A DNA stretch of 64,000 nucleotides from Pseudomonas paraglycinae (GTDB lineage: Bacteria > Pseudomonadota > Gammaproteobacteria > Pseudomonadales > Pseudomonadaceae), in contig NZ_BQHR01000003.1 of NCBI RefSeq assembly GCF_021601625.1, forward strand, positions 124,001 through 188,000, written 5' to 3'. The stretch's first letter is position 1. Each line of letters starts with the position of its first letter. Below are positions 36,181-44,080 of this stretch, one piece after another. Under the pieces are notes generated by a model. That model was given only the letters and a program-made list of their open reading frames with translations. It made no database searches and was not told the DNA's origin. Position numbers and translations under genes: made by a program.

Positions 36181-37131
36181 ATGTCTGTTGCCTTCGATCC
36201 CGATCATCTGCGTGCGAGCCTCAAGCCTCTGGCCGAGTGGCAGCCGTTGTCCGAGGAGGCGAAGGCGTATCAGCGTTTCTACAAGACCGACTTTCCGGAG
36301 CGCGATGTCTGGCGTGGCATGGGTCGGTTTGGTATCGATGGTTATGAGCTGGTCAGCCATTGCTGGTGGCCGGCGGAAACGGCCAGGGCCACGTTGTTTC
36401 TGGTGCACGGTTTTTATGACCACACCGGGCTTTACCGGCATGTGATCGAGTGGGCGCTGGATCAGGGTTTTGCGGTGATCGCCTGCGATCTGCCGGGGCA
36501 TGGTCTGTCCAGCGGCGAGCGGGCAAGCATCCGCGATTTCTCCGAGTATCAGGATGCGCTGCAAGGCCTGTTCGCCGAGGCGCGTTCGATTGCACTGCCG
36601 CAGCCGTGGCATTTGTGCGGGCAAAGCACCGGCGGGGCGATCATTGTCGATCACGTGCTCAATCATGGCGAAAACAGCCCGGCGCAGGGGCAGTTGATTC
36701 TGCTGGCGCCGCTGGTGCGTCCGCGTGCCTGGGGCTGGTCGCAGTTCAGTTATTACCTGCTCAGGCCCTTTGTCAGGGGCATCGCCCGGCGTTTCAGCGA
36801 GAACTCCAACGACCCGGATTTCCTGCCGTTCCTGCAGGCTGATCCGTTGCAGCCAAAACGCTTGCCGACCGCGTGGGTCGGGGCGTTGTCACGCTGGATC
36901 AACCGGGTGGAATACGCGAAGAAAAGTCCACGCCGGCCACTGATCGTTCAGGGTCAGGCAGACATGACCGTGGACTGGCAGCACAACCTGCAAGTGATGA
37001 AGTGGAAGTTCGACCGGCCGCAGATTCTGTTGCTGGCCGAGGCGCGGCATCACCTGGCCAATGAGACGGCGGAAATGCGCGAGGAGTATTTCGAGTTCTT
37101 GAGCAAGCGGATCAAGGGCCGCAACCCCTAG
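36181..37131 (+). CDS. Alpha/beta hydrolase (monoacylglycerol lipase/lysophospholipase type)
   Basis: A 316-aa cytosolic hydrolase. The oxyanion segment TLFLVHGFYDHTGLYRHVI, CDLPGHGLSSGERASI, and the nucleophile elbow LCGQSTGGAI give a Ser nucleophile in GxSxG form. Asp in GQADMTVDW and His in EARHHLANE complete a triad. This is the Hydrolase_4 pattern of PldB and monoglyceride lipases. The ATG at 36181 follows GGAATTGCCC. It is divergent from the thioredoxin-like gene and ends only one base from the stop of the DUF2059 gene on the other strand. Confidence 0.88.
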   Translation: MSVAFDPDHLRASLKPLAEWQPLSEEAKAYQRFYKTDFPERDVWRGMGRFGIDGYELVSHCWWPAETARATLFLVHGFYDHTGLYRHVIEWALDQGFAVIACDLPGHGLSSGERASIRDFSEYQDALQGLFAEARSIALPQPWHLCGQSTGGAIIVDHVLNHGENSPAQGQLILLAPLVRPRAWGWSQFSYYLLRPFVRGIARRFSENSNDPDFLPFLQADPLQPKRLPTAWVGALSRWINRVEYAKKSPRRPLIVQGQADMTVDWQHNLQVMKWKFDRPQILLLAEARHHLANETAEMREEYFEFLSKRIKGRNP

Positions 37132-37132
37132 A

Positions 37133-37885
37133 TCACTGACTAAGATTCGAGGTGTTTTGCCCCACGGCCAGCCCGGCGCGAATCGCGGCCAGCGCGGCCT
37201 GATAGTAGGCTTTGCCTTCGGTGGATTCGGCAAAGGTCGCGAACTCTTCCAGTTCTTCATCCGACAGGTCGCGATAGACGTACAGCAGCGTGTTGTTCAG
37301 GTCGGCGCCGATCTGATCCATCAGGCGCTGGCGTTGACCGTTCAACATGCCCTGGGCCTGACCGCCGCCGAGCAGGCCGGGGATCATCGAGCTCAGACTG
37401 TCCGCCGCCACGCCGGCAATCGCCAGGCTGACTTCGGCACCGGCTTCACGGGCGGGCAGGGCTTGGGCGAGGTGACCGATGATCAGCAGGCGGCTGTCGC
37501 TGGCCGGCATCTTCGGCAGGCCCTTGGCGTTTTTTGCCAATTGATCGCGGCGGGTCGCCAGCAGTTCGGCGGCGACGATCTTCTTGCCCAGCGGTGACTG
37601 AAAGAACGACAGGGCCGGTTGCGGATCGGCGAGGTTCTTGCGCAGTTGCGCTTCGGCGCGTTGATCCACGGCCTGGGGGGCAAAGCGCTGGTTGCTGTTG
37701 TTCACCAGCGCCTGAAACACCGCCGGTGGCAGGCTGTTCTGGTAACGCTGCTGCGCGGCACTCAGGGCGTCGTTGAAATGCGCGCGTTGTTCTGGCCAGC
37801 CGGCGACCTTGTACAACTGGTCGTGGCCGTCCGCCCAGGCGGGCAAAACGCAGAACATCAACAGTGAAAAAAGCAAACGGCGCAT
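37133..37885 (-). CDS. DUF2059 domain secreted protein
   Basis: A 250-aa protein. The signal peptide MRRLLFSLLMFCVLPAWA is followed by DGHDQLYKVAGWPEQRAHFN. The C-terminal third (LLYVYRDLSDEELEEFATFA, ESTEGKAYYQAALAAI) matches the DUF2059 domain of exported proteins of unknown function. The chain is otherwise helical with few cysteines and may be periplasmic. The AGGAG ribosome site at 6-7 nt favours the start at 37885. It is convergent with the hydrolase, with a 1-bp gap and no terminator between them. Confidence 0.8.
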   Translation of the reverse strand: MRRLLFSLLMFCVLPAWADGHDQLYKVAGWPEQRAHFNDALSAAQQRYQNSLPPAVFQALVNNSNQRFAPQAVDQRAEAQLRKNLADPQPALSFFQSPLGKKIVAAELLATRRDQLAKNAKGLPKMPASDSRLLIIGHLAQALPAREAGAEVSLAIAGVAADSLSSMIPGLLGGGQAQGMLNGQRQRLMDQIGADLNNTLLYVYRDLSDEELEEFATFAESTEGKAYYQAALAAIRAGLAVGQNTSNLSQ

Positions 37886-37993
37886 AAGGACTCCTGTCGG
37901 CAGCCGACTATTCTCCGTGCGGTGCCAGTACTTGTCGAGAATTCGTATCAAGCCGCCGCGTGGCTCTGTCGGATTTCTTGCCGCAGGCATACT

Positions 37994-38626
37994 ATGCGCG
38001 CCATGCAAATATCCTCTGATCACCCGCTGCTGTTACGTATCGTCGACGACCTGGCCGAGCGCGGCTGGTCGCAGCAGAACATTTTCCTGCCTGCGGATTT
38101 GACCCGCGCACTGGCGGCCGAGTGCCGCAAACGTGACGCCGAAGGTGAACTGGCGCCGGCGGGGGTCGGACGTGGCCCGTTTTCGGAGATCCGCGAGGGG
38201 ATTCGTGGCGACCATATCCAGTGGATCGACCCCGGTCAGGCCGAGGCCAGTGACCGCTACCTGAACCTGATGGACAGCTTGCGCGAAGCGCTCAACCGGG
38301 GCCTGTTCCTGGGGCTTGAAGACTTCGAGTGCCACTTCGCCCTGTACCCGCCGGGTGCGTTCTACCGCAAGCACGTCGACCGTTTCCGCGACGATGACCG
38401 GCGCATGGTCTCGGCGGTGATCTACCTCAATGACGGCTGGCTGCCGGAGGATGGCGGGCAACTGCGCATGTACCTGGAGAATGACCGCGTTCATGACGTA
38501 CAGCCTACGGGCGGTTGTCTGGTGGTGTTTCTCTCCGGCGAAGTCCCTCACGAAGTGTTGCCAGCCAACCGCGAGCGGCTGTCGCTGACAGGCTGGTTCC
38601 GCCGCCGTGGCAACGAGCCGTTCTGA
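37994..38626 (+). CDS. 2-oxoglutarate-Fe(II) dioxygenase family protein
   Basis: A 210-aa oxygenase of the double-stranded beta-helix class. The metal triad is His127-x-Asp129 in FYRKHVDRFRDD and His186 in GEVPHEVLP. The 2-oxoglutarate arginine is probably Arg195 in RERLSLTGWFRR. YLNDGWLPEDGGQLRMY is the typical strand between them. Whether translation starts at 37994 or at the next ATG (38003) is not settled, as neither has a strong ribosome site. The stop lies 1 bp before the TudS-like start, so the two are coupled. The substrate is unknown; prolyl-hydroxylase-like members act on proteins. Confidence 0.85.
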   Translation: MRAMQISSDHPLLLRIVDDLAERGWSQQNIFLPADLTRALAAECRKRDAEGELAPAGVGRGPFSEIREGIRGDHIQWIDPGQAEASDRYLNLMDSLREALNRGLFLGLEDFECHFALYPPGAFYRKHVDRFRDDDRRMVSAVIYLNDGWLPEDGGQLRMYLENDRVHDVQPTGGCLVVFLSGEVPHEVLPANRERLSLTGWFRRRGNEPF

Positions 38627-38627
38627 G

Positions 38628-39113
38628 ATGCACAGGATTCTGGTCAGTCGCTGCCTGCTGGGCCATCGCGTGCGTTACGACGGTGGGGCCAGCGGGCCGT
38701 TCGATCTGCTGGAGCAGTGGATCAGCGAAGGCCGGGTAGTGCCGCTGTGCCCGGAAGTCGCCGGTGGTTTGCCGACGCCACGGGCAGCGGCAGAGATTCC
38801 GGGCGGGCAGGGCAGCGAAGTGCTGGACGGACTCTCCTCGGTGATCACCACCGAGGGCGAAGACGTCAGTGCGCAGTTTCTGGATGGTGCGCGGCAGGCG
38901 CTGGCGCTGGTGCAGAAGCACGGGATTCGGGTGGCGGTGCTCAAGGCCAACAGCCCTTCGTGCGGGAATCTGTTGACCTATGACGGGACGTTCAGTGGGG
39001 TGAAGGTGAGTGGCGAGGGCGTTACCGCCGCGTTGCTGAAGCGCCATGGGGTGCAGGTCTTCAGCGAACTCGAACTGCCGCAAGCCGCACAGGCCCTCAG
39101 CTTGCTCGACTAG
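38628..39113 (+). CDS. DUF523/TudS-like thiouracil desulfurase family protein
   Basis: A 161-aa protein of the DUF523 family, whose studied member TudS is a [4Fe-4S] enzyme that removes sulfur from 2-thiouracil. Three cysteines sit at the family positions: Cys9 (VSRCLLGHRVRYDGG), Cys41 (VPLCPEVAGGLPTPR) and Cys112 (NSPSCGN). These can coordinate the cluster with one free iron. The ATG at 38628 begins 1 bp after the dioxygenase stop and must share its translation. The desulfurase activity is inferred from the family. Confidence 0.85.
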   Translation: MHRILVSRCLLGHRVRYDGGASGPFDLLEQWISEGRVVPLCPEVAGGLPTPRAAAEIPGGQGSEVLDGLSSVITTEGEDVSAQFLDGARQALALVQKHGIRVAVLKANSPSCGNLLTYDGTFSGVKVSGEGVTAALLKRHGVQVFSELELPQAAQALSLLD

Positions 39114-39124
39114 TCACGTTCACT

Positions 39125-39703
39125 TCAGTTTTCCGTAGCCTGCACACTCAACCACTTCTTCGACAACGCCTCCAGCCGCCCATCCGCCCTGATCCGCTGC
39201 AAGGCATTTTCCAGACTCGCGTGAAACGCCGGGTTGCCCTTCTGAAACGGAATCGCCAGATCCACCGGCGGCCCGACCTTCGGTTTCTCCTCGGTCAGCG
39301 TCTGCACCAGCACCATCGGCCGAGGTTGCTCGTCCTTTTTCGCCAGCAACTGCGCATTGACCTGCGTGTAAGGCTCGCTCACGTCGAAACGATCCTTGAG
39401 CTCGGGTGTCAGTGCTATGTGGTTGAGCGCGACGTCGTACTTGCCGCTTTCAACGCCCTGGAGCAGATCGGCTTCGTCAGTGACGATGAAGTCGGCGCGC
39501 ACATCCAGTTCGTTGGCCAGCAGTTGCCCAAGCTCGACCTCGAACCCCGTGAGCGTGTCGCCGTCCTTGAAATTGAAGGGCGGTGTATTAGCCTCAAGGG
39601 CTATGCGCAACTCGCCACGGTCGTAGACGTCATCAATCAGTTCGGCGTGAGCCAGAGGGCTCAGAAGGGGAAGCAGGCAGATCAGGCCAGGCAGAAAACG
39701 CAT
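39125..39703 (-). CDS. Short family-3 extracellular solute-binding-like protein
   Basis: A 192-aa protein with a signal peptide (MRFLPGLICLLPLLSPLAHA) and then ELIDDVYDRGELRIALEANT, PPFNFKDGDTLTGFEVELGQ and KYDVALNHIALTPELKDRFD. These are lobe I of polar-amino-acid binding proteins. The end (IPFQKGNPAFHASLENALQR, ALSKKWL) is the usual C-terminal helix of the family. The usual mature length is ~230, so most of lobe II is absent: the chain passes from QLLAKKDEQPRP almost directly to the final strand. It could be a degraded or specialised binding protein. AAAGGAG supports the start. It is convergent with the TudS-like gene. Confidence 0.8.
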   Translation of the reverse strand: MRFLPGLICLLPLLSPLAHAELIDDVYDRGELRIALEANTPPFNFKDGDTLTGFEVELGQLLANELDVRADFIVTDEADLLQGVESGKYDVALNHIALTPELKDRFDVSEPYTQVNAQLLAKKDEQPRPMVLVQTLTEEKPKVGPPVDLAIPFQKGNPAFHASLENALQRIRADGRLEALSKKWLSVQATEN

Positions 39704-39835
39704 GGTCACTCCTTTGAAATCGATATCGGCCTGTTTTCCAGGCTCGCTTTGCTATGGTTGTCGAGTGCCTTCGACAACGAATGGTCATGAAGTTGTCATG
39801 ACCGTGCGGATTTTACGGAAAAACTGGAGAAGAAA

Positions 39836-40261
39836 ATGAAAAGCTTTATGTCACGTGCAGCGTTGGCCGGTGTGCTGATGGGTGTTTCGGTACTGGCCAG
39901 TGCGGCCACACCGGCACCGAAGGGCGCCGAAGTGTTCATCGTTTCTCCCGAGGACGGAGCCACGGTTTCGCAGACCTTCACGGTCAAGTTCGGTGTAAAG
40001 GACATCGCGCTGGCACCGGCCGGTGACGTCACCAAGAACACCGGTCATCACCATCTGCTGATCGATGCCAAGGAAGTCGTTCCGGCCGGCTCCGTCGTGC
40101 CGACCGACGCCAACCACATGCACTTCGGCAAGGCGCAGACCCAGGCCGACATCAAGCTCGCGCCGGGCAAGCACACCCTGCAGCTGGAGCTGGGTGACAG
40201 CGGCCACATGGCGTTCGATCCGCCGATCGTGTCGAAGAAGATCACCGTCAACGTCGAATGA
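39836..40261 (+). CDS. DUF4399 secreted protein
   Basis: A 141-aa protein. The signal peptide (MKSFMSRAALAGVLMGVSVL, ending ASA) is followed by an all-beta domain of the DUF4399 family: EVFIVSPEDGATVSQTFTVK, NTGHHHLLID and DANHMHFGKA. The dense His/Asp/Met pattern (GHHH, HMHFG, GHMAF) would suit metal, perhaps copper, binding in the periplasm, but no function is established. The ribosome site is GGAGAAGAAA. It is monocistronic, with a terminator shared with serA. Confidence 0.85.
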   Translation: MKSFMSRAALAGVLMGVSVLASAATPAPKGAEVFIVSPEDGATVSQTFTVKFGVKDIALAPAGDVTKNTGHHHLLIDAKEVVPAGSVVPTDANHMHFGKAQTQADIKLAPGKHTLQLELGDSGHMAFDPPIVSKKITVNVE

Positions 40262-40277
40262 TGTTTTCGCGTGCATG

Positions 40278-40306
40278 AAAAAGGGAGCCCGAAGGCTCCC
40301 TTTTTT
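40278..40306. terminator. Terminator between DUF4399 gene and serA
   Basis: A stem of AAAAGGGAGCC and GGCTCCCTTTT around CGAA, with an A-run on the left and a T-run on the right, serves both convergent genes. Confidence 0.9.
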
Positions 40307-40322
40307 GTCGCTCAGCGTCGGA

Positions 40323-41552
40323 TCAGAACAATACGCGGCTACGGATGGTGCCGTTGACGTGTTGCAGCTTCTCTTGCGCCAGCTCCGAGTACTCGGCGTC
40401 GACGTCGATCACCACGTAGCCGACCTTCTCGTTGGTCTGCAGGAACTGACCGGAGATGTTGATGCCGTTTTCGGCGAAGACCTTGTTGATCTCGCTCATC
40501 ACACCCGGGATGTTCTCGTGGATGTGCAGCAGGCGGTGCTTGCCAGGGTGAGCCGGCAGGGCCACTTCCGGGAAGTTCACCGACGATACCGAAGTACCGT
40601 TGTCGCTGTACTTGACCAGTTTTTCTGCCACTTCCAGACCGATGTTGGCCTGCGCTTCAGCGGTGGAACCGCCGATGTGCGGGGTCAGGATCACGTTATC
40701 CAGGCCACGCAGCGGGCTTTCGAACTCTTCGTCGTTGGAGCGCGGCTCGACCGGGAACACGTCGATGGCGGCGCCGATCAGGTGCTTGTCCTTGATCGCA
40801 GCAGCCAGGTGATCCAGCTCGACCACGGTGCCGCGTGCAGCGTTGATCAGGATGCCGCCCTTCTTGATGGCGCGGATTTCCTTCTCGCCGATCATCCACT
40901 GGGTCGCAGCGGTTTCCGGAACGTGCAGGGTGACGATGTCGGACATGCCCAGCAGCTCGTGCAGGTTGCCGACCTGGGTCGCGTTGCCCAGTGGCAGCTT
41001 GGTCACAGTGTCGTAGAAGAACACCTGCATGCCCAGGCCTTCAGCCAGGACCGACAGCTGAGTACCGATGGAGCCGTAGCCGACGATGCCCAGTTTCTTG
41101 CCACGGATCTCGAAAGAGTTGGCTGCGGACTTGATCCAGCCGCCACGGTGGCAGGAAGCGTTTTTCTCAGGGATGCCGCGCAGCAGCAGGATCGCTTCGG
41201 CCAGCACCAGCTCGGCAACGGAGCGGGTGTTGGAGTAAGGCGCGTTGAACACGGCGATGCCGCGCTCGCGGGCCGCTTCCAGGTCAACCTGGTTGGTGCC
41301 GATGCAGAAACAGCCGACCGCGACCAGCTTCTTCGCGTGATCGAAGATCTCTTCGGTCAGCTGGGTGCGCGAACGAATGCCGATGAAGTGAGCGTCAGCG
41401 ATCTTTTCCTTGAGCTGGGCTTCCGGCAGGGAGCCTGTCAGGTATTCGATGCTGGTGTAGCCCGCCGCCTTGAGGACGTCGACAGCCGATTGGTGGACGC
41501 CTTCGAGAAGAAGGAACTTGATCTTGCTCTTATCGAGAGAAGTCTTGCTCAT
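40323..41552 (-). CDS. serA: D-3-phosphoglycerate dehydrogenase
   Basis: First enzyme of serine synthesis, NAD-dependent. The 409-aa chain matches the E. coli-type enzyme. The substrate domain contains GIRSRTQLTEEIFDHAK and the Rossmann motif is LGIVGYGSIGTQLSVLAEGL. Catalytic Arg/Glu/His lie in NAARGTVVELDHLAAAI and LTPHIGGSTAEAQ, and a C-terminal ACT domain (about 335-409, IHENIPGVMSEINKVFAENG) gives serine feedback. It is divergent from D-2-hydroxyglutarate dehydrogenase. In Pseudomonas SerA drives phosphoglycerate oxidation by reducing 2-oxoglutarate, and the neighbour recycles the product. Confidence 0.97.
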   Translation of the reverse strand: MSKTSLDKSKIKFLLLEGVHQSAVDVLKAAGYTSIEYLTGSLPEAQLKEKIADAHFIGIRSRTQLTEEIFDHAKKLVAVGCFCIGTNQVDLEAARERGIAVFNAPYSNTRSVAELVLAEAILLLRGIPEKNASCHRGGWIKSAANSFEIRGKKLGIVGYGSIGTQLSVLAEGLGMQVFFYDTVTKLPLGNATQVGNLHELLGMSDIVTLHVPETAATQWMIGEKEIRAIKKGGILINAARGTVVELDHLAAAIKDKHLIGAAIDVFPVEPRSNDEEFESPLRGLDNVILTPHIGGSTAEAQANIGLEVAEKLVKYSDNGTSVSSVNFPEVALPAHPGKHRLLHIHENIPGVMSEINKVFAENGINISGQFLQTNEKVGYVVIDVDAEYSELAQEKLQHVNGTIRSRVLF

Positions 41553-41644
41553 CTGCGTAAACCTGTATCCCGGAGAAAAATGGCAGGAAATGGTCAACAG
41601 ACATTGACCTGGACGACAAGAAAGCCGTCACCGCAGAACCGGCC

Positions 41645-41679
41645 TTGGGCACTGGCCTGCGGGGTCGGTATGCTAGCAT
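41645..41679 (+). promoter_or_regulatory. Possible sigma-70 promoter of the D2HGDH gene
   Basis: TTGGGC at 41645-41650 and TATGCT at 41669-41674 are separated by 18 bp, about 80 bp before the ATG. This is a plausible but weak match. Confidence 0.3.
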
Positions 41680-41756
41680 AGCCACCCCGCTAAACACTCA
41701 TTCCTGCGACGTGAAGCGTTCTCAGGATGACCATGAATTGTTCGAGAGTTCCGTCG

Positions 41757-43151
41757 ATGACCAATCCTGCCCTGATTGATGAACTGAAGACCCTGGTCGA
41801 GCCTGGCAAAGTCCTGACCGATGCCGACTCCCTGAACGCTTACGGCAAGGACTGGACCAAGCACTTCGCCCCGGCGCCCAGCGCCATCGTGTTCCCCAAG
41901 ACCATCGAGCAGGTGCAGGCCGTCGTCCGCTGGGCCAACGAACACAAAGTCGCGCTGGTGCCGTCGGGCGGGCGCACCGGGCTCTCCGCCGCAGCCGTGG
42001 CCGCCAATGGCGAAGTGGTCGTGTCGTTCGACTACATGAATCAGATTCTCGACATCAACCTGACCGACCGCACCGCCGTCTGTCAGCCGGGCGTGGTCAC
42101 CGAACAATTGCAGAACGCCGCCGAAGAACATGACTTGTACTACCCGGTGGACTTCGCTTCGGCAGGTTCCAGTCAGATTGGCGGCAACATCGGCACCAAT
42201 GCCGGCGGGATCAAGGTCATTCGCTACGGCATGACCCGCAACTGGGTGGCGGGCATGAAAGTGGTGACCGGCAAGGGCGACGTGCTGGAACTGAACAAGG
42301 ACCTGATCAAGAACGCCACCGGTTATGACCTGCGCCAGCTGTTCATCGGCGCCGAAGGCACCCTGGGTTTTGTGGTCGAGGCCACCATGCGCCTGGATCG
42401 CTCGCCGAAAAACCTGACCGCGATGGTCCTCGGCACCGCCGATTTCGATTCGATCATGCCGGTGCTGCACGCCTTTCAGGGCCGACTCGACCTGACCGCG
42501 TTCGAGTTTTTCTCCGACAAGGCCCTGGCCAAGGTCATGGGCCGTGGCGATGTCCCGGCGCCGTTCGAAACCGATTGCCCGTTCTATGCCTTGCTGGAAT
42601 TCGAGGCGACCACCGAAGAAGTGGCCAACACTGCATTGGAAACCTTCGAGCATTGCGTGGAACAGGGTTGGGTGCTGGATGGCGTGATGAGCCAGAGCGA
42701 AACCCAGTTGCAGAATCTTTGGAAGCTGCGCGAGTACATCTCCGAAACCATCTCCCACTGGACACCGTACAAGAACGACATCTCGGTCACGGTCTCGAAA
42801 GTCCCTGCGTTTTTGCAGGAAATCGATGCGATCGTCGGCGAACATTACCCGGACTTCGAAATCGTCTGGTTCGGCCACATCGGCGACGGCAACCTGCACC
42901 TGAACATCCTCAAGCCGGACAACCTGAGCAAGGACGATTTTTTCGCCAAGTGCGCCACCGTCAACAAGTGGGTGTTCGAAACCGTCGAGAAGTACAACGG
43001 TTCGATTTCCGCCGAACACGGTGTGGGCATGACCAAACGCGATTACTTGACCTACAGCCGCTCGCCGGTGGAAATCGAATACATGAAAGCGGTCAAGGCG
43101 GTGTTCGACCCGAACGGCATCATGAACCCGGGCAAGATCTTCGCGGTTTGA
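41757..43151 (+). CDS. D-2-hydroxyglutarate dehydrogenase (FAD, PCMH-type)
   Basis: A 464-aa flavoenzyme of the DLD/D2HGDH group. The FAD-binding PCMH domain (about 35-215) has VPSGGRTGLSAAAVA and SSQIGGNIGTNAGGIKVIRY. The C-terminal oxidase domain has the metal/substrate HIGDGNLHLNI and EHGVGMTKRDYL and ends DPNGIMNPGKIFAV. It oxidises the D-2-hydroxyglutarate formed by SerA, with electrons passing to ETF. Divergence from serA makes the pairing clear. The ATG at 41757 gives the 464-aa length known for the Pseudomonas enzyme; a second in-frame ATG ten codons earlier is less likely. Confidence 0.93.
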   Translation: MTNPALIDELKTLVEPGKVLTDADSLNAYGKDWTKHFAPAPSAIVFPKTIEQVQAVVRWANEHKVALVPSGGRTGLSAAAVAANGEVVVSFDYMNQILDINLTDRTAVCQPGVVTEQLQNAAEEHDLYYPVDFASAGSSQIGGNIGTNAGGIKVIRYGMTRNWVAGMKVVTGKGDVLELNKDLIKNATGYDLRQLFIGAEGTLGFVVEATMRLDRSPKNLTAMVLGTADFDSIMPVLHAFQGRLDLTAFEFFSDKALAKVMGRGDVPAPFETDCPFYALLEFEATTEEVANTALETFEHCVEQGWVLDGVMSQSETQLQNLWKLREYISETISHWTPYKNDISVTVSKVPAFLQEIDAIVGEHYPDFEIVWFGHIGDGNLHLNILKPDNLSKDDFFAKCATVNKWVFETVEKYNGSISAEHGVGMTKRDYLTYSRSPVEIEYMKAVKAVFDPNGIMNPGKIFAV

Positions 43152-43191
43152 TTGGCAATCCCTGATGAATCAATGAAGGCAGGAGTCGGTA

Positions 43192-43857
43192 ATGAGCTAT
43201 CAGCACCAGTATGTCGACGGTACGCGGATTCATTTTCCGCTGGGTAAAGTGGTGTGCATCGGGCGTAACTACGCCGAACACGCCAAGGAACTGGACAACC
43301 CGGTGCCTACCGAGCCGTTGCTGTTCATCAAGCCGGGCAGTTGCGTGGTGCCGCTGGAAGGCGGTTTCAGCATTCCGACCGAGCGTGGCTCCGTGCATTA
43401 CGAGGCGGAAATCGCCGTGTTGATCGGCAAGCCGCTGTCGACCAAGCCGAGCCGCGAAGAAGTGCTGGACGCGATCTCCGGTTTCGCCCCGGCGCTGGAC
43501 CTGACCCTGCGCGACAAGCAGGCCGAGCTCAAGTCCAAGGGCCTGCCGTGGGAAATCGCCAAGTCGTTCGACGGCGCGGCGGTGATTGCGCCATTCGTGG
43601 TCGGCAGCACTTTCGCCGACCTGACCGACATCGGCATCCGCCTGACCATCAACGGCGAAGTGCGCCAGGACGGCAACAGCAGCGCGATGCTCAATCCGAT
43701 CGTGCCGATGATCCAGCACATGGCCGGCTGCTTCTCGCTGCAGGCCGGTGACGTGATCCTGACCGGCACGCCGGTGGGCGTCGGCCCGCTGAACGTTGGT
43801 GATGAGATCGTGCTGGAGCTGCCGGGCGCCAGTCGCTTCACCAGCAGCGTTCGCTGA
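43192..43857 (+). CDS. Fumarylacetoacetate hydrolase family protein
   Basis: A 221-aa FAH-superfamily enzyme, the short form consisting only of the catalytic domain. Metal residues lie in VHYEAEIAVLIGK (ExE) and in the Asp of LDLTLRDKQAELK. The C-terminal strand LQAGDVILTGTPVGVGPL is diagnostic. Members act as oxaloacetate decarboxylases, acylpyruvases or hydratases; oxaloacetate decarboxylase-type activity is common for this length, but the substrate is not determined here. It follows D2HGDH by 40 bp in the same direction with an AGGAG site, so the two are probably co-transcribed. Confidence 0.9.
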   Translation: MSYQHQYVDGTRIHFPLGKVVCIGRNYAEHAKELDNPVPTEPLLFIKPGSCVVPLEGGFSIPTERGSVHYEAEIAVLIGKPLSTKPSREEVLDAISGFAPALDLTLRDKQAELKSKGLPWEIAKSFDGAAVIAPFVVGSTFADLTDIGIRLTINGEVRQDGNSSAMLNPIVPMIQHMAGCFSLQAGDVILTGTPVGVGPLNVGDEIVLELPGASRFTSSVR

Positions 43858-43878
43858 TCCGTACATCGCGTTCCCGAG

Positions 43879-43936
43879 CGGGAGATTGCAGATTTGAGCT
43901 CAGCCCTCAAGTCTGCAATCTCCCGTTTTCGTTTTG
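43879..43936 (+). terminator. Terminator after the FAH-family gene
   Basis: A perfect 14-bp stem (CGGGAGATTGCAGA / TCTGCAATCTCCCG), with further pairing TTGAG/CTCAA in the loop, is followed by TTTTCGTTTT. Confidence 0.88.
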
Positions 43937-44080
43937 TGATGCGACCTGCAAAGACGCAGGGCATTCCGGCCATTTGCCGTTTTTTTCACATTCTGTCCGG
44001 ATAATTCCGGTCATTCTGGCGTCTGAGCCGGCCTCTTTGTGCTATTACCCGTAGCCTGAATTTTCGGAACGCGTCCTTTG

